NCBI GenBank assembly: GCA_002345205.1
Contig: DDVI01000003.1
Location: 1-64,000, forward strand
Length of the DNA stretch: 64,000 nucleotides
Source of the DNA: Bdellovibrionaceae bacterium UBA2316
GTDB lineage: Bacteria > Bdellovibrionota > Bdellovibrionia > Bdellovibrionales > Bdellovibrionaceae
Direction of reading: 5' to 3'
Shown here piece after piece: positions 35,052 to 43,628 of the stretch. A model generated the notes under the pieces. That model saw only the letters and a program-made list of their open reading frames with translations, had not been told where the DNA came from and searched no databases. The position numbers were made by a program, and so were the translations under genes. How positions within the stretch are numbered: the stretch's first letter is position 1; the number at the start of each line of letters is the position of its first letter.

Positions 35052-35486
35052 TTATAAATTTTCTTCCAAGAAGCTTTTTATGGAATCTGGCCCCGGTGAT
35101 CCATTGCCGTGTAGGTTGGTGGCGAACACTAGAGTGTCGTTTTCAAGTTTTAGGCCACCCTCTTGTGCATGAATGAATTTAACTTTTTTGATTTTGTCGC
35201 GAAACGCCTCTTTTGACATGTCGTCAGTGCATACTTTTTTCAAACCGCTTTCAAAATTTAGTAAAAACCATTCTCGGATGTTGTTGCCATTATTTAGAAA
35301 CATGTTTTCAAAACTGTCCGTCAGAAGTCCTTGTTCCACTGTCGCCCAATCAAATTCAACCTCTATCGGCCCACCGGCTATCGCTGCAATTTTTGTATGA
35401 TAGTTTTTGAAATCTTCATTTTCTTTGTGTTGCTGAATATAACGTTTTTGTTGCAGATTTAATTTAGCCTGTTGAGCTGCTGTCAT
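35052..35486 (-). CDS. Hypothetical cytoplasmic protein
   Basis: 144 aa from the ATG at 35486, which lies 5 bases after GAGGAG; an in-frame upstream ATG at 35540 lacks such a site. No signal peptide or membrane segment was seen. The start is rich in Gln and Lys (MTAAQQAKLNLQQKRYIQQH). It has a distinctive middle (GGPIEVEFDWATVEQGLLTD) and the C-terminal segment DTLVFATNLHGNGSPG. I do not recognise the family. It is downstream of the frameshifted PPC gene, on the same strand. Confidence 0.65.
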   Translation of the reverse strand: MTAAQQAKLNLQQKRYIQQHKENEDFKNYHTKIAAIAGGPIEVEFDWATVEQGLLTDSFENMFLNNGNNIREWFLLNFESGLKKVCTDDMSKEAFRDKIKKVKFIHAQEGGLKLENDTLVFATNLHGNGSPGPDSIKSFLEENL

Positions 35487-35594
35487 GTTTTCTCCTCGAC
35501 TGTTTCTATATATTTCTGCATGTATAAAATCGGGGAGCAAACTGAAATTCGCCAGAAGAAATAAAATGAAAAATTCTCGACGATAGAACTGGTG

Positions 35595-36033
35595 CTATTC
35601 AAGTCGCGTTATTTTTAATTCCTTGAAGCCCGTATTGGGATCGCATTCCCTTTTGAATTCCACCTCAGTAAAACATGTAATTACCAGCTCGGCCGTAGTG
35701 AAAATTAGATTTCCGTCGCTTAGATGCCCTCCGTAAACCTGCGCATTTTTATCAGCGATACAAAGGTGAACATGGACGCCGTGAACAGAAACTAATCCAG
35801 AGAGAGTTAGGATTTCATGGGGTTCTGAAGATTCATAAAAAGAATCTGAATTCGCTTTTCGTAATTTGATATTTTTTAGACTGCCGACACCGCTAAAAAT
35901 AGAACCAGCCTTGATGTCTTGAATTTTACAAAACGCGGTCAGTGATTGGCGAAGATCATCGCCCGGGGAGAGCTTTAAAAAATGAAAAGAGCAACTAGTG
36001 CTGTTAACGGTAGCGATAAATGCCCCTTTCCAT
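35595..36033 (-). pseudogene. PPC/DUF296-domain protein without an in-frame start codon
   Basis: A minus-strand reading frame of about 140 codons ending in TAG at 35595-35597 encodes a nearly complete PPC (DUF296) domain: FHFLKLSPGDDLRQSLTAFC, then GSIFSGVGSLKNIKLRKA, and the hallmark VHGVHVHLCIADKNAQVYGG with GHL, TAELVI and an F-K-R-E-C-D-x-x-TG end. No ATG, GTG or TTG lies in frame upstream before a TGA. An ATG at 36033 would serve if one base were removed from the GGGG run just behind it. That gives MERAFIATVN, a typical family start. Hence it is either a 1-base frameshift or a sequence error. It is the third gene after htpG and trx. Confidence 0.75.
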
Positions 36034-36048
36034 CAGGAAAGAAGATGC

Positions 36049-36423
36049 TTACGCATCTCCTTTTTGACTTTCGATTTCTTTTCTAACTTCATCCATGTCT
36101 AATTTTTTTACTTGGGAAGTGATGTCTTCTAAACCTTCTTCTGGAAGCATTCCTGGCTCTAGGAATACCAAAGTTTGTTCTTTGAAAATGCCAACCGTTG
36201 GGATGCTTTGGATACCAAATGAAGCTGCAATTTCAGGTTCTTCATCTGTGTTAACTTTAGCAAAAATCATGTCCGAATTTTTTGAGGCGAACTCTTCAAA
36301 AATAGGAGCAAACTGTTTGCAGGGACCGCACCAAGGAGCCCAGAAGTCGATCATTACGATCTTGTTATTGTTGATCGTATTTTCAAAATTCGTTTTATCT
36401 AATTTGATTACGTTGTCAGCCAT
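36049..36423 (-). CDS. trxA: Thioredoxin
   Basis: Small redox protein that reduces disulfides. It is 124 aa with the active site WCGPC at residues 31-35, the cis-Pro in SIPTVGIF, and the buried Asp in MIDFWAPW. The C-terminus is about 15 residues longer than in E. coli thioredoxin and highly charged (DEVRKEIESQ). It starts 9 bases after the htpG stop, so chaperone and thioredoxin are one operon. A classical housekeeping thioredoxin or a stress-linked paralog are both possible. Confidence 0.9.
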   Translation of the reverse strand: MADNVIKLDKTNFENTINNNKIVMIDFWAPWCGPCKQFAPIFEEFASKNSDMIFAKVNTDEEPEIAASFGIQSIPTVGIFKEQTLVFLEPGMLPEEGLEDITSQVKKLDMDEVRKEIESQKGDA

Positions 36424-36432
36424 ACGGCCTCC

Positions 36433-38304
36433 TTAGTTAACCCTGGCCATTAAGTCAGAGATTTGTTTTGTAAATTTACCAGGATCTGGAAGTTCAGAGC
36501 CTTCGTTTAGTAAGGCTTGGTTGTAAAGAATTTCAGACCATGTTTTTTGATCTTCTACCGGTTTTGACAACATAGTTTCAAACAATGGGTGCTTCAAATT
36601 TAACTCTAAAATGCGTTTTACTTTAGGCGCCTGCATATCGCCACCCATACGGTTCATGATGCGTTCCATGTTCGCCGATGGATCGTTAGCTGAATTAACA
36701 AGAACCGCGGCTGATGTGCTTAAGCGGTCAGATACTACGATGTCTTTGATGTTTTCAGAAAGATTAGTTTTCATAGTTTCGATCAAAGGCATGAAGCGTT
36801 CTTTAAGCGATTTATTCTCTTCTTCTTTTTTCTTTTTGTCTTCTTCGGAATCTAAATTCAAATCATCACGAGTGATTGATTGAAGTTTTTTGTCTTTGTA
36901 AGTCGTTAGCGCCGACATTACCCATTCGTCAACTGGATCTACACACAAAAGAACTTCTAGGCCTTTTTCGTTCAATTTTTCCATGTACGGCGTATTTTTC
37001 ACTTGCGATAAGCTTTCACCGGTGATGAAGAAAATTTCTTTTTGATCTGGTTTCATACGTGCGATGTATTCATCTAGCGTGGTGAACGAATCCTGCGTTG
37101 AACTGTTGAACAAGATCAAATCTTGAAGTTTTTCTTTAGAAGAGGCATCCATAGCGATACCTTCTTTTATTGTCGAACCAAATTCTGTCCAGAAACCTTC
37201 GAACTCTTTACGAGAGTTAGTTAGTAAGTCTTTTAATGTCGCGTAGATTTTGTTCGTTACGTTTTTCTTGATCAATTGAACTTGGCGATCTTGTTGTAAA
37301 ATTTCGCGCGAAACGTTCAATGATAGATCGGCGCTATCCACAAGCCCTTTTACGAAACGTAAATGAGCAGGGATTAAGTCTTTACAGTCGTTCATGATGA
37401 ATACGCGTTTAACGTATAAATTTAAACCGTAATCAGTATCACGTGAATGGAAATTAAATGGACGCTTAGCCGGTACGTACAGTAAGCAGTTAAATTCCAT
37501 AGTACCTTCAGCTTTATAATGAACTGTTTTTAAAGGCGGATTCCAGTCGTGTGATAGATGGTGGTAAAACTCGTTGTACTCTTCTGGTTTAATTTCACTT
37601 GGCGAACGCAACCATAAGGCCTTCATTGAGTTTAATGTCTGATCTTCTTCTTTATCCTGATTCTTAGTTTTCATCACGATTGGGTATGAAATAAAATCAG
37701 AGTACTTTTTGATTAGTGAACGAAGTGTCCACTCGTCAGAAAAATCACTTACATTATCATCCGCTTCGAACTTTTTAAGGTGAAGCGTGATTGTTGTTCC
37801 CGTGCCTTCTGGGCGAGGAACTTCATCGATTGAATAGGTTCCATCACCGCTAGACTCCCAAACAACACCGTTGTTCTCGCCAGCTTTTTGAGTGTGTAGA
37901 GTTACTTTCTCTGCCACCATAAATGATGAGTAAAAACCAACACCGAATTGGCCAATCAATTCTGGGCGGTCTTTAAGTTCTTGAGACATTTTTTGGTACG
38001 TTTGAGTACCAGAACGAGCGATTGTACCGATGTACTCAACGACTTCGTCTTTAGACATACCGATACCCGAATCTTGAATTTTAAGGGTGCTATTTTCTTT
38101 GTTAGGGGTTAAACGAATTTGGTACGTGTGGTCGTTCTTAACTAGTTCCGGCTTTGTTAAAGCTTCGAAACGTAACTTATCTAGGGCATCTGAGGCGTTA
38201 GAGACAAGCTCTCTAAGGAAAATCTCTTTATTTGAATATAACGAGTGGATCATTAGATCCAAAAGTTTTTTGATTTCCGCATTAAAGGTTTGGGTTTGCT
38301 TCAT
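36433..38304 (-). CDS. htpG: Chaperone protein HtpG (Hsp90)
   Basis: ATP-dependent molecular chaperone. It is 623 aa. The GHKL ATPase motifs are intact: [21 protein letters not shown], then [13 protein letters not shown] and [17 protein letters not shown]. The middle domain ([20 protein letters not shown]) and the C-terminal dimerisation domain are complete. It is the first gene of the htpG-trxA-PPC operon. An AAGGAG ribosome binding site overlaps the palindrome upstream, which suggests regulation at the promoter (see 38316-38369). Confidence 0.97.
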
Positions 38305-38315
38305 GTAGCTGCTCC

Positions 38316-38369
38316 TTAAGGGTAAATAATTATTTACCCTTAATATGAGTCGGTCCCCGAACCTGTCAA
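38316..38369 (-). promoter_or_regulatory. htpG promoter with 28-bp perfect palindrome
   Basis: On the minus strand TTGACA (38364-38369) is followed after 18 bases by TATTAA (38340-38345), or after 17 by ATATTA: a near-consensus housekeeping promoter. A perfect 28-bp palindrome (38316-38343; half-site TTAAGGGTAAATAA) begins in the -10 box, covers the expected start site and ends in the Shine-Dalgarno sequence. It is unlike CIRCE (TTAGCACTC-N9-GAGTGCTAA). It is best read as a repressor operator. Since the start site falls inside it, a transcript hairpin would be incomplete. Confidence 0.75.
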
Positions 38370-38377
38370 TCTATAGA

Positions 38378-39787
38378 TTATACTTCCATTTGCGGGCCAG
38401 CGCCGTAAGGGCTTAGTCCCTTCTTTTTTATCTTTTCCACCAGTGTAGTGCGATTTAAACGCAATAGAGCCGCGGCTTGGTTGCGGTTCCAGCCTGTTTT
38501 TTCAAGTGCTTTTAAAATTAAGCTGTTTTCAAAGGCATCGACCGCCGAGTTAAAATCTAAGCCTGTGTCGGGGATGTCCTCGAATTGGAATTCTTCCTTC
38601 TTTTCGACCTTAACTTGGTATTTTGCGGGAAGGTCGGAAAGCTCGATAGTACCTTCTGTTTTAAGAATGCTTAGGCGTTCAACCAAATTTTCAAGCTCAC
38701 GGATATTACCAGGCCATGGATATTGGATTAGGCTATCTAAAGCCATCTCGCTGAAGCCCGTAATGCGTTTTGTTTTAAATTTGTTAAACTGAGTCAAAAA
38801 GTGACTCAGTAACAAAGGGATATCAGGTTTACGTTCTTGAAGGGCAGGTAGTTGAACAGGTATTACATTCAAACGGTAATACAAATCTTCGCGGAACTGA
38901 CCATCTTCGACTGCTTTTTCAAGATTGATATTGGTCGCTGCGATTACGCGTACGTTTACATTGACCGTTTTTACGCCGCCTACGGGCTCGAATGATTTTT
39001 CTTGTAGCGCACGCAAAATTTTAACTTGTAAGCTTGGCTCTAAATCACCAATTTCATCTAAGAACAGTGTTCCGCCGTCAGCCATTTCAAAACGGCCTAA
39101 TCGATTGCTTATCGCACCAGTGAAGGCTCCTTTAACATGACCGAAAAGTTCGCTCTCTAATAATTCAGCAGGAATAGCACCACAGTTAATGGCAATAAAG
39201 GGACCTGATGCCCGTGAGGAATTGAAATGGATCGCTTTAGCAATCAGTTCTTTACCAGTACCGCTTTGGCCAGTAACTAATACCGTAGCTTCAGAGTCAG
39301 CTACTTTTTCTACAAGACTCAAGACACTTTGGATGCTTTCACTTCGACCAATGATTTGATCGAATTTGTATTTTTTGTTTACTACTGTTTTTAAAAGTTT
39401 GTTTTCAACTTGAAGTTTCTTGTGTTCTAGAGCTTTATCCACGAGACCTAGAAGTTCATCCATATTGATTGGCTTTGTCATAAAGTGGTAAGCGCCCCGT
39501 TGAGTAGCTGAGATCGCTGTTTCGATTGTCGCAAAACCAGTAAGCACGATCACTTCGATTGCTGGGTTCATGCGCTTTAAGATATCCATGAAATCTAAAC
39601 CGTTGCCGTCGGGAAGGCCCATGTCGACAATGGCTAGATCAAATTGAGTTTCACCTTGTGCGAACATTTTAGCTTCTTGAAGAGTACCTGAGGTAACGAC
39701 ATCTAAATTTCGCTTAGATACCGCTCGTGATAAAACCGTTCTTAGTTGTGAGTCGTCTTCTAGAATCAAAACTTTTGGATTCTTCAT
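38378..39787 (-). CDS. NtrC-family sigma-54-dependent response regulator
   Basis: Transcription activator of 469 aa. The receiver domain (1-120) has the acidic pair EDD at 10-12, the phospho-acceptor D55 in DLAIVDMGLPDG and the Lys in MTKPI. The AAA+ domain (about 140-370) has Walker A TGQSGTGKEL, the GAFTGA loop in HVKGAFTGAISN, Walker B GGTLFLDEIGD and the arginine-finger region FREDLYYRLN. A Fis-type HTH ends the protein (ALEKTGWNRNQAAALLRLNR). All parts needed to activate sigma-54 promoters are present. The sensor-like gene at 40008 is the likely partner. Confidence 0.94.
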   Translation of the reverse strand: MKNPKVLILEDDSQLRTVLSRAVSKRNLDVVTSGTLQEAKMFAQGETQFDLAIVDMGLPDGNGLDFMDILKRMNPAIEVIVLTGFATIETAISATQRGAYHFMTKPINMDELLGLVDKALEHKKLQVENKLLKTVVNKKYKFDQIIGRSESIQSVLSLVEKVADSEATVLVTGQSGTGKELIAKAIHFNSSRASGPFIAINCGAIPAELLESELFGHVKGAFTGAISNRLGRFEMADGGTLFLDEIGDLEPSLQVKILRALQEKSFEPVGGVKTVNVNVRVIAATNINLEKAVEDGQFREDLYYRLNVIPVQLPALQERKPDIPLLLSHFLTQFNKFKTKRITGFSEMALDSLIQYPWPGNIRELENLVERLSILKTEGTIELSDLPAKYQVKVEKKEEFQFEDIPDTGLDFNSAVDAFENSLILKALEKTGWNRNQAAALLRLNRTTLVEKIKKKGLSPYGAGPQMEV

Positions 39788-39860
39788 TAACCTTCCTTCC
39801 TGGTAGGTTGTTGTGTGTCCCGCTAATCATTAGCAGCCGTTCTTGGAAAAAACGTCGTGA

Positions 39861-39898
39861 CATAAGTTTATGTTATAAAAAATTGACAGTACTGTCAA
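39861..39898 (-). promoter_or_regulatory. Palindromic promoter of the NtrC-type regulator gene
   Basis: On the minus strand TTGACA (39893-39898), a 17-base spacer and TAACAT (39870-39875) make a strong housekeeping promoter for the gene at 39787. The -35 box is half of a perfect 16-bp palindrome TTGACAGTACTGTCAA (39883-39898). A second dyad, CATAA-AC-TTATG (39861-39872), covers the end of the -10 box. Two dyads at -35 and -10 suggest repression by a dimeric regulator. This is a visual match only. Confidence 0.65.
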
Positions 39899-40007
39899 AA
39901 AATCAACTCTGTTTTTTTGAAAAATCGCTAAAATCTTGACTAGCGTTGAGTTTCCCAGCGGGCCTTGGACCAGTAAAAATCCTGGCACCCCAGACCTATA
40001 GATAGTT

Positions 40008-41372
40008 TTAACCGCGTGTATTAACCAATAAATTGTTTACGATTTCAGCACACTTTTTTATAGCGGCTTCTATTGACTTTAGGTCTGCGTACATCGGATC
40101 CGTGTTTTGCGTGTCCATAATCAATAATTGAGTGTAGGACAATAGACCGCCCAATGGGTTATTGATCTCATGAGCGATGCTACTTGAAAGAATACCCAGT
40201 TCTGCCTTGGGGGCTAGCTCAAGGAGTTCCTTTTCTAACTGAATTTTCTGAGTGATATTGCGATAATAATGAATCGCATATTTTCTTCCATCAAGGCCTA
40301 CGATTTGCCCAGCAACTTCGAAATTTTCATTCTTCTGACTGATTTCAAACTTCGATCCCATCTGACACCCATCACACGGTGTCGGGCGACCGAATAGAAA
40401 TTGGTGGCATTTCTGTGGCGTTTTAAAATTATCCATGTTCGTCTGGATAATATTGTATTCGGGATCTACCAGGATAATGGCGTCCTTTATGGCATTAAAC
40501 AATGTCTTCCAATAGTTATGAATTTTCTCGAGCTTGTTGCGATTTTCAAAACGTTCGGTAGCTAAACTTACGGCTTCAGTTACCCGCGCCAAGAACTCGG
40601 ATTCTTCTTTAGCAAACGGTTTCTGAAAGGACCGCATAAAGAAAACGGAACCGATTTCGTTATTTTGTTTGTGCACGCGAAAACGTAAGTATTGATACTG
40701 TAATTGGGATTCGAGTTCTTTTACAAACAGCTCATCAGCCGGGGAAAAACATACTTTAATCCATTGAATTTCAAAGGCTCTTAGAAGTTCTTCATTTAGA
40801 TTTTTTTCAAGTTCTTCTAGGTTTTGAGACTGATAGACCGTCGTTAAGGCTTTGCGGAAAGATTCAATTCGAATATTAGTCAGAAACAGTTTGCGTCTTG
40901 ATTCCACCAAGAATTTAGTTCGCTTTTCAATTTTTTCATCCAGGCTCATGCGAAGTTTGAGTAGCTTTTGGTTTTGCTCTTCAAATAATGCTTTATAGCT
41001 TTCAAACTGTTTTTCTTGGTAGGATTTTTCTAGAGAAAGATTTAGGTACTGTTCAATATTTTTATCAGTATAGGAAGTGAAGATTTTGCTAAACGAATAT
41101 TTCCATTGTAGATCTAACAAGACTTTTTTAGAAAAATCAGCGGGGACTACTGCAACTATTTGCAGGTGAGGATTATTCTGTTTCCACTTTGTATACAGAT
41201 CAAAAAAACGTTTTTCTAAAATGGCAGTTAGGTTAATGCCAAGGACATCAATTTGGGATCTATCAAATTGATAATTGGCTTCGTACAAATCATTAACGAT
41301 AACAGCACCTGATTCCGTCAAGTTTTTGGGCCAAGGGCCTACTAGTAAAAACTTATGGATTATAGCTGACAT
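40008..41372 (-). CDS. Sensor histidine kinase-like protein lacking the ATPase domain
   Basis: 454 aa. The order of parts is an N-terminal alpha/beta region resembling a degenerate receiver (1-110), a coiled coil (110-165), a GAF-like domain (170-290), and a PAS-like domain (300-385) with four Cys in KCHQFLFGRPTPCDGCQMG. A HisKA-type helix pair follows, with the phospho-acceptor His at about 401 (SSIAHEINNPLGGLLSYTQL). The protein stops 53 residues after the His (NLLVNTRG). The N, G1 and G2 boxes of a HATPase domain are absent, and no such sequence follows in any frame before the next gene. It overlaps the HAD gene by 13 bases. It may be phosphorylated by another kinase or act as a scaffold for the downstream regulator. 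Confidence 0.88.
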   Translation of the reverse strand: MSAIIHKFLLVGPWPKNLTESGAVIVNDLYEANYQFDRSQIDVLGINLTAILEKRFFDLYTKWKQNNPHLQIVAVVPADFSKKVLLDLQWKYSFSKIFTSYTDKNIEQYLNLSLEKSYQEKQFESYKALFEEQNQKLLKLRMSLDEKIEKRTKFLVESRRKLFLTNIRIESFRKALTTVYQSQNLEELEKNLNEELLRAFEIQWIKVCFSPADELFVKELESQLQYQYLRFRVHKQNNEIGSVFFMRSFQKPFAKEESEFLARVTEAVSLATERFENRNKLEKIHNYWKTLFNAIKDAIILVDPEYNIIQTNMDNFKTPQKCHQFLFGRPTPCDGCQMGSKFEISQKNENFEVAGQIVGLDGRKYAIHYYRNITQKIQLEKELLELAPKAELGILSSSIAHEINNPLGGLLSYTQLLIMDTQNTDPMYADLKSIEAAIKKCAEIVNNLLVNTRG

Positions 41373-42055
41373 GTGGGGATGAGTTCCTTATGTGAATGAA
41401 TTGTATAATCGGGAATTTCAAATTCGTCTTGAGCTACATCCTCCGCGTGTTCGCCATGTTGGTAGTAACACGTCATGCCGCCGAGTTGCTTGGCCATTCT
41501 AATTTCCTGAGACAAGCGATTGCCAATAGACAAAAGTTCTTTAGGTTGGATTTTATTATCTTTGATGATTTTTTCAAAAGCCGCTTTTTTAGTCAAAAAC
41601 GCGCCATCGCCAACGACCAAAATATTTTCTTTCTTCACGAAGCGCTCGATTTTAAGCTGCATAAGCTTGTGGTGTTGTGCGCTGACAACACCAGCCGTGA
41701 CGACGTAAACATTATATTTTGCAGTCAGAATTTTTAAATTCTCTTCTGCCCCTGGCAGCATCGCTAGATGCGGTGGAATAGCTGGCTCATAAAATAGGCG
41801 ATTCAAATTGGCGACAATTAAAGGAAGTTGCGAAGGATTCTTTAATGCAAAAGTGGTGACTAAATTTCTAAAGAATTCTTTGTGTGACCTTGTTTTTACA
41901 AAGTCTTTTCGCGAAATATCAAATTCTTCAAAAGAACTAGAGTAACCTTCCGTTAACAAATAGCTGTGGATTTTTCGACACGCGAAAGGAATAAGCTCGT
42001 TCGTTGTGTCGATTAAAGTATCATCTAGATCAAAGGCGATGGCCTTATATTTCAT
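41360..42055 (-). CDS. HAD-family hydrolase
   Basis: 231 aa. Motif I FDLDDTLID carries the nucleophile and the acid/base Asp, and motif II is VVTAG. A Lys for motif III is in the KKAAFEKII region. The usual motif IV GD-x4-D reads GNRLSQEI, so the two acidic residues are Asn and Glu. A weak metal site or a changed specificity is possible. Phosphatase activity on a small phospho-metabolite is the default expectation. It is the first gene upstream of the sensor-like gene and overlaps it by 13 bases. Confidence 0.82.
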   Translation of the reverse strand: MKYKAIAFDLDDTLIDTTNELIPFACRKIHSYLLTEGYSSSFEEFDISRKDFVKTRSHKEFFRNLVTTFALKNPSQLPLIVANLNRLFYEPAIPPHLAMLPGAEENLKILTAKYNVYVVTAGVVSAQHHKLMQLKIERFVKKENILVVGDGAFLTKKAAFEKIIKDNKIQPKELLSIGNRLSQEIRMAKQLGGMTCYYQHGEHAEDVAQDEFEIPDYTIHSHKELIPTCQL

Positions 42056-42222
42056 TTAAATATCCCAGTTCTATTTTTGTGTAGAAAAGACAACAGTTCC
42101 TATTAGAGTATTCATGAAAAGTGCAGAGTCCTCAACGTTTTTCTGGAACAAGTTTTTGGACGAATCGATAAGGAGCAAGAAATATCGCTGGATTATCGAG
42201 CAAACAATGATAATTTAGGGGC

Positions 42223-43611
42223 ATGACAGAAAAAGACGAAAATAAAAACAAGGAAGTTCCGTTTACGGCCATTATTCTGGCGGCAGGTAAGGGAACGCGA
42301 ATGAATTCAGCGTTACCAAAGGTTCTTCACCCAGTGGCCGGAAAACCCATGATTTCAAGAGTAATTGCTTCGTGCAAAAAATCCGGCATTAGCGATATCC
42401 GTGTTGTCGTTGGCCATGGATCTTCTTTAGTTAAAACAGTTCTTGAGCCCGAAGGTGTTACCTTCTATGAGCAAAAGCAACAATTGGGTACAGCGGATGC
42501 CGTTCGTTCGGCGCAACCAGAAACTATTGATGGAAACATCATTATTTTAAATGGCGACCACCCCATGATTGAGTCTCATGATATCGAAGGCTTTATCCGT
42601 GATTTTAAAGAACAAAAATTAGATATTGGCTTGGTAACTACTATTTTGAAAGAGCCGGGTGACTTCGGTCGTGTTGTACGTAATGGTGGTGAGCTATACG
42701 CCATCGTTGAAGCGAAAGATGCATCTGCCGAAGCCAAGAAAATCAAAGAAGTAAATACTGGAATCTACTTAACTCGCGCGGCGATTTTGAATTTGCTTTT
42801 ACCTGAGGTTAAAAATGAAAATCAGAAAAAGGAATATTACCTGACGGACATTATTTCTTTGGGTATCGAAGAAAGAAAAAAAGTAAAAACGATACCCGGC
42901 GCCAAAAATGTTTCAATGGGCGTGAACAATCAAGTTGAGTTGGCGAAAGCTACTAAATTGGTTTTCAAAGGACACATGAAAAAACTTCTAGAAAACGGAG
43001 TCATGATCATTGATCCTAAAAATACCTATATCGAAGAAACCGTAGAAGTGGGTCCTGGAACAATCATTTATCCAGGTAGTTATTTAAAAGGTAAAACTAC
43101 AATTGGTAAATTCTGTATGATCGAAACAAATACGTTCATCGTCGATACGACGATTGAAGACAGTGTACAAATCAGATCAGGAAGTTATTTAGAATCATCG
43201 ATCATTCGTGCTAAGTGCAGTATTGGGCCTTACGCCCGTATTCGCCCGGACAGTGAACTGGCGGAAGACGTTCATATTGGAAATTTTGTAGAAGTTAAGA
43301 AATCAAAACTTGGCAAACACACCAAAGCCGCGCATTTAGCATACATCGGTGATGCCGAAATTGGCGAAAGCACAAATATTGGGTGTGGAACTATTTTTGT
43401 GAACTACATGCCAAATAAATCAAAACATAAAACAAAAGTGGGCGACAATTGCTTTATCGGCAGTGACGTTCAGTTAATTGCGCCAATTGAAATTGGGTCG
43501 GGTGCAACGTTAGGCGCGGGTTCTGTAATTACCAAGAGCGTGCCAGCTAATGCATTAGCGGTAACTCGTGCGACTCAAATCGTTAAAGAAAATTACAAAC
43601 CAAAACCGTAA
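42223..43611 (+). CDS. glmU: Bifunctional UDP-GlcNAc pyrophosphorylase / GlcN-1-P acetyltransferase
   Basis: Makes UDP-GlcNAc for peptidoglycan and lipopolysaccharide. It is 462 aa. The uridylyltransferase domain (about 10-240) begins with IILAAGKGTRMNSALPKVLH. The left-handed beta-helix acetyltransferase domain (about 260-450) has imperfect hexapeptide repeats. The catalytic His region KAAHLAYIGDAEIG and GCGTIFVNY are present. A 9-residue charged leader precedes the core. It lies 17 bases upstream of glmS, so both consecutive enzymes of amino-sugar synthesis are in one operon. Confidence 0.95.
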   Translation: MTEKDENKNKEVPFTAIILAAGKGTRMNSALPKVLHPVAGKPMISRVIASCKKSGISDIRVVVGHGSSLVKTVLEPEGVTFYEQKQQLGTADAVRSAQPETIDGNIIILNGDHPMIESHDIEGFIRDFKEQKLDIGLVTTILKEPGDFGRVVRNGGELYAIVEAKDASAEAKKIKEVNTGIYLTRAAILNLLLPEVKNENQKKEYYLTDIISLGIEERKKVKTIPGAKNVSMGVNNQVELAKATKLVFKGHMKKLLENGVMIIDPKNTYIEETVEVGPGTIIYPGSYLKGKTTIGKFCMIETNTFIVDTTIEDSVQIRSGSYLESSIIRAKCSIGPYARIRPDSELAEDVHIGNFVEVKKSKLGKHTKAAHLAYIGDAEIGESTNIGCGTIFVNYMPNKSKHKTKVGDNCFIGSDVQLIAPIEIGSGATLGAGSVITKSVPANALAVTRATQIVKENYKPKP

Positions 43612-43628
43612 TCGGAAGGTAGAAAATT

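Noticed and set aside
42056..42222. Leader of glmU-glmS as a glmS-type ribozyme or riboswitch
   Set aside because: The leader is short and AT-rich, glmU is the first gene, and no recognisable ribozyme core was seen.
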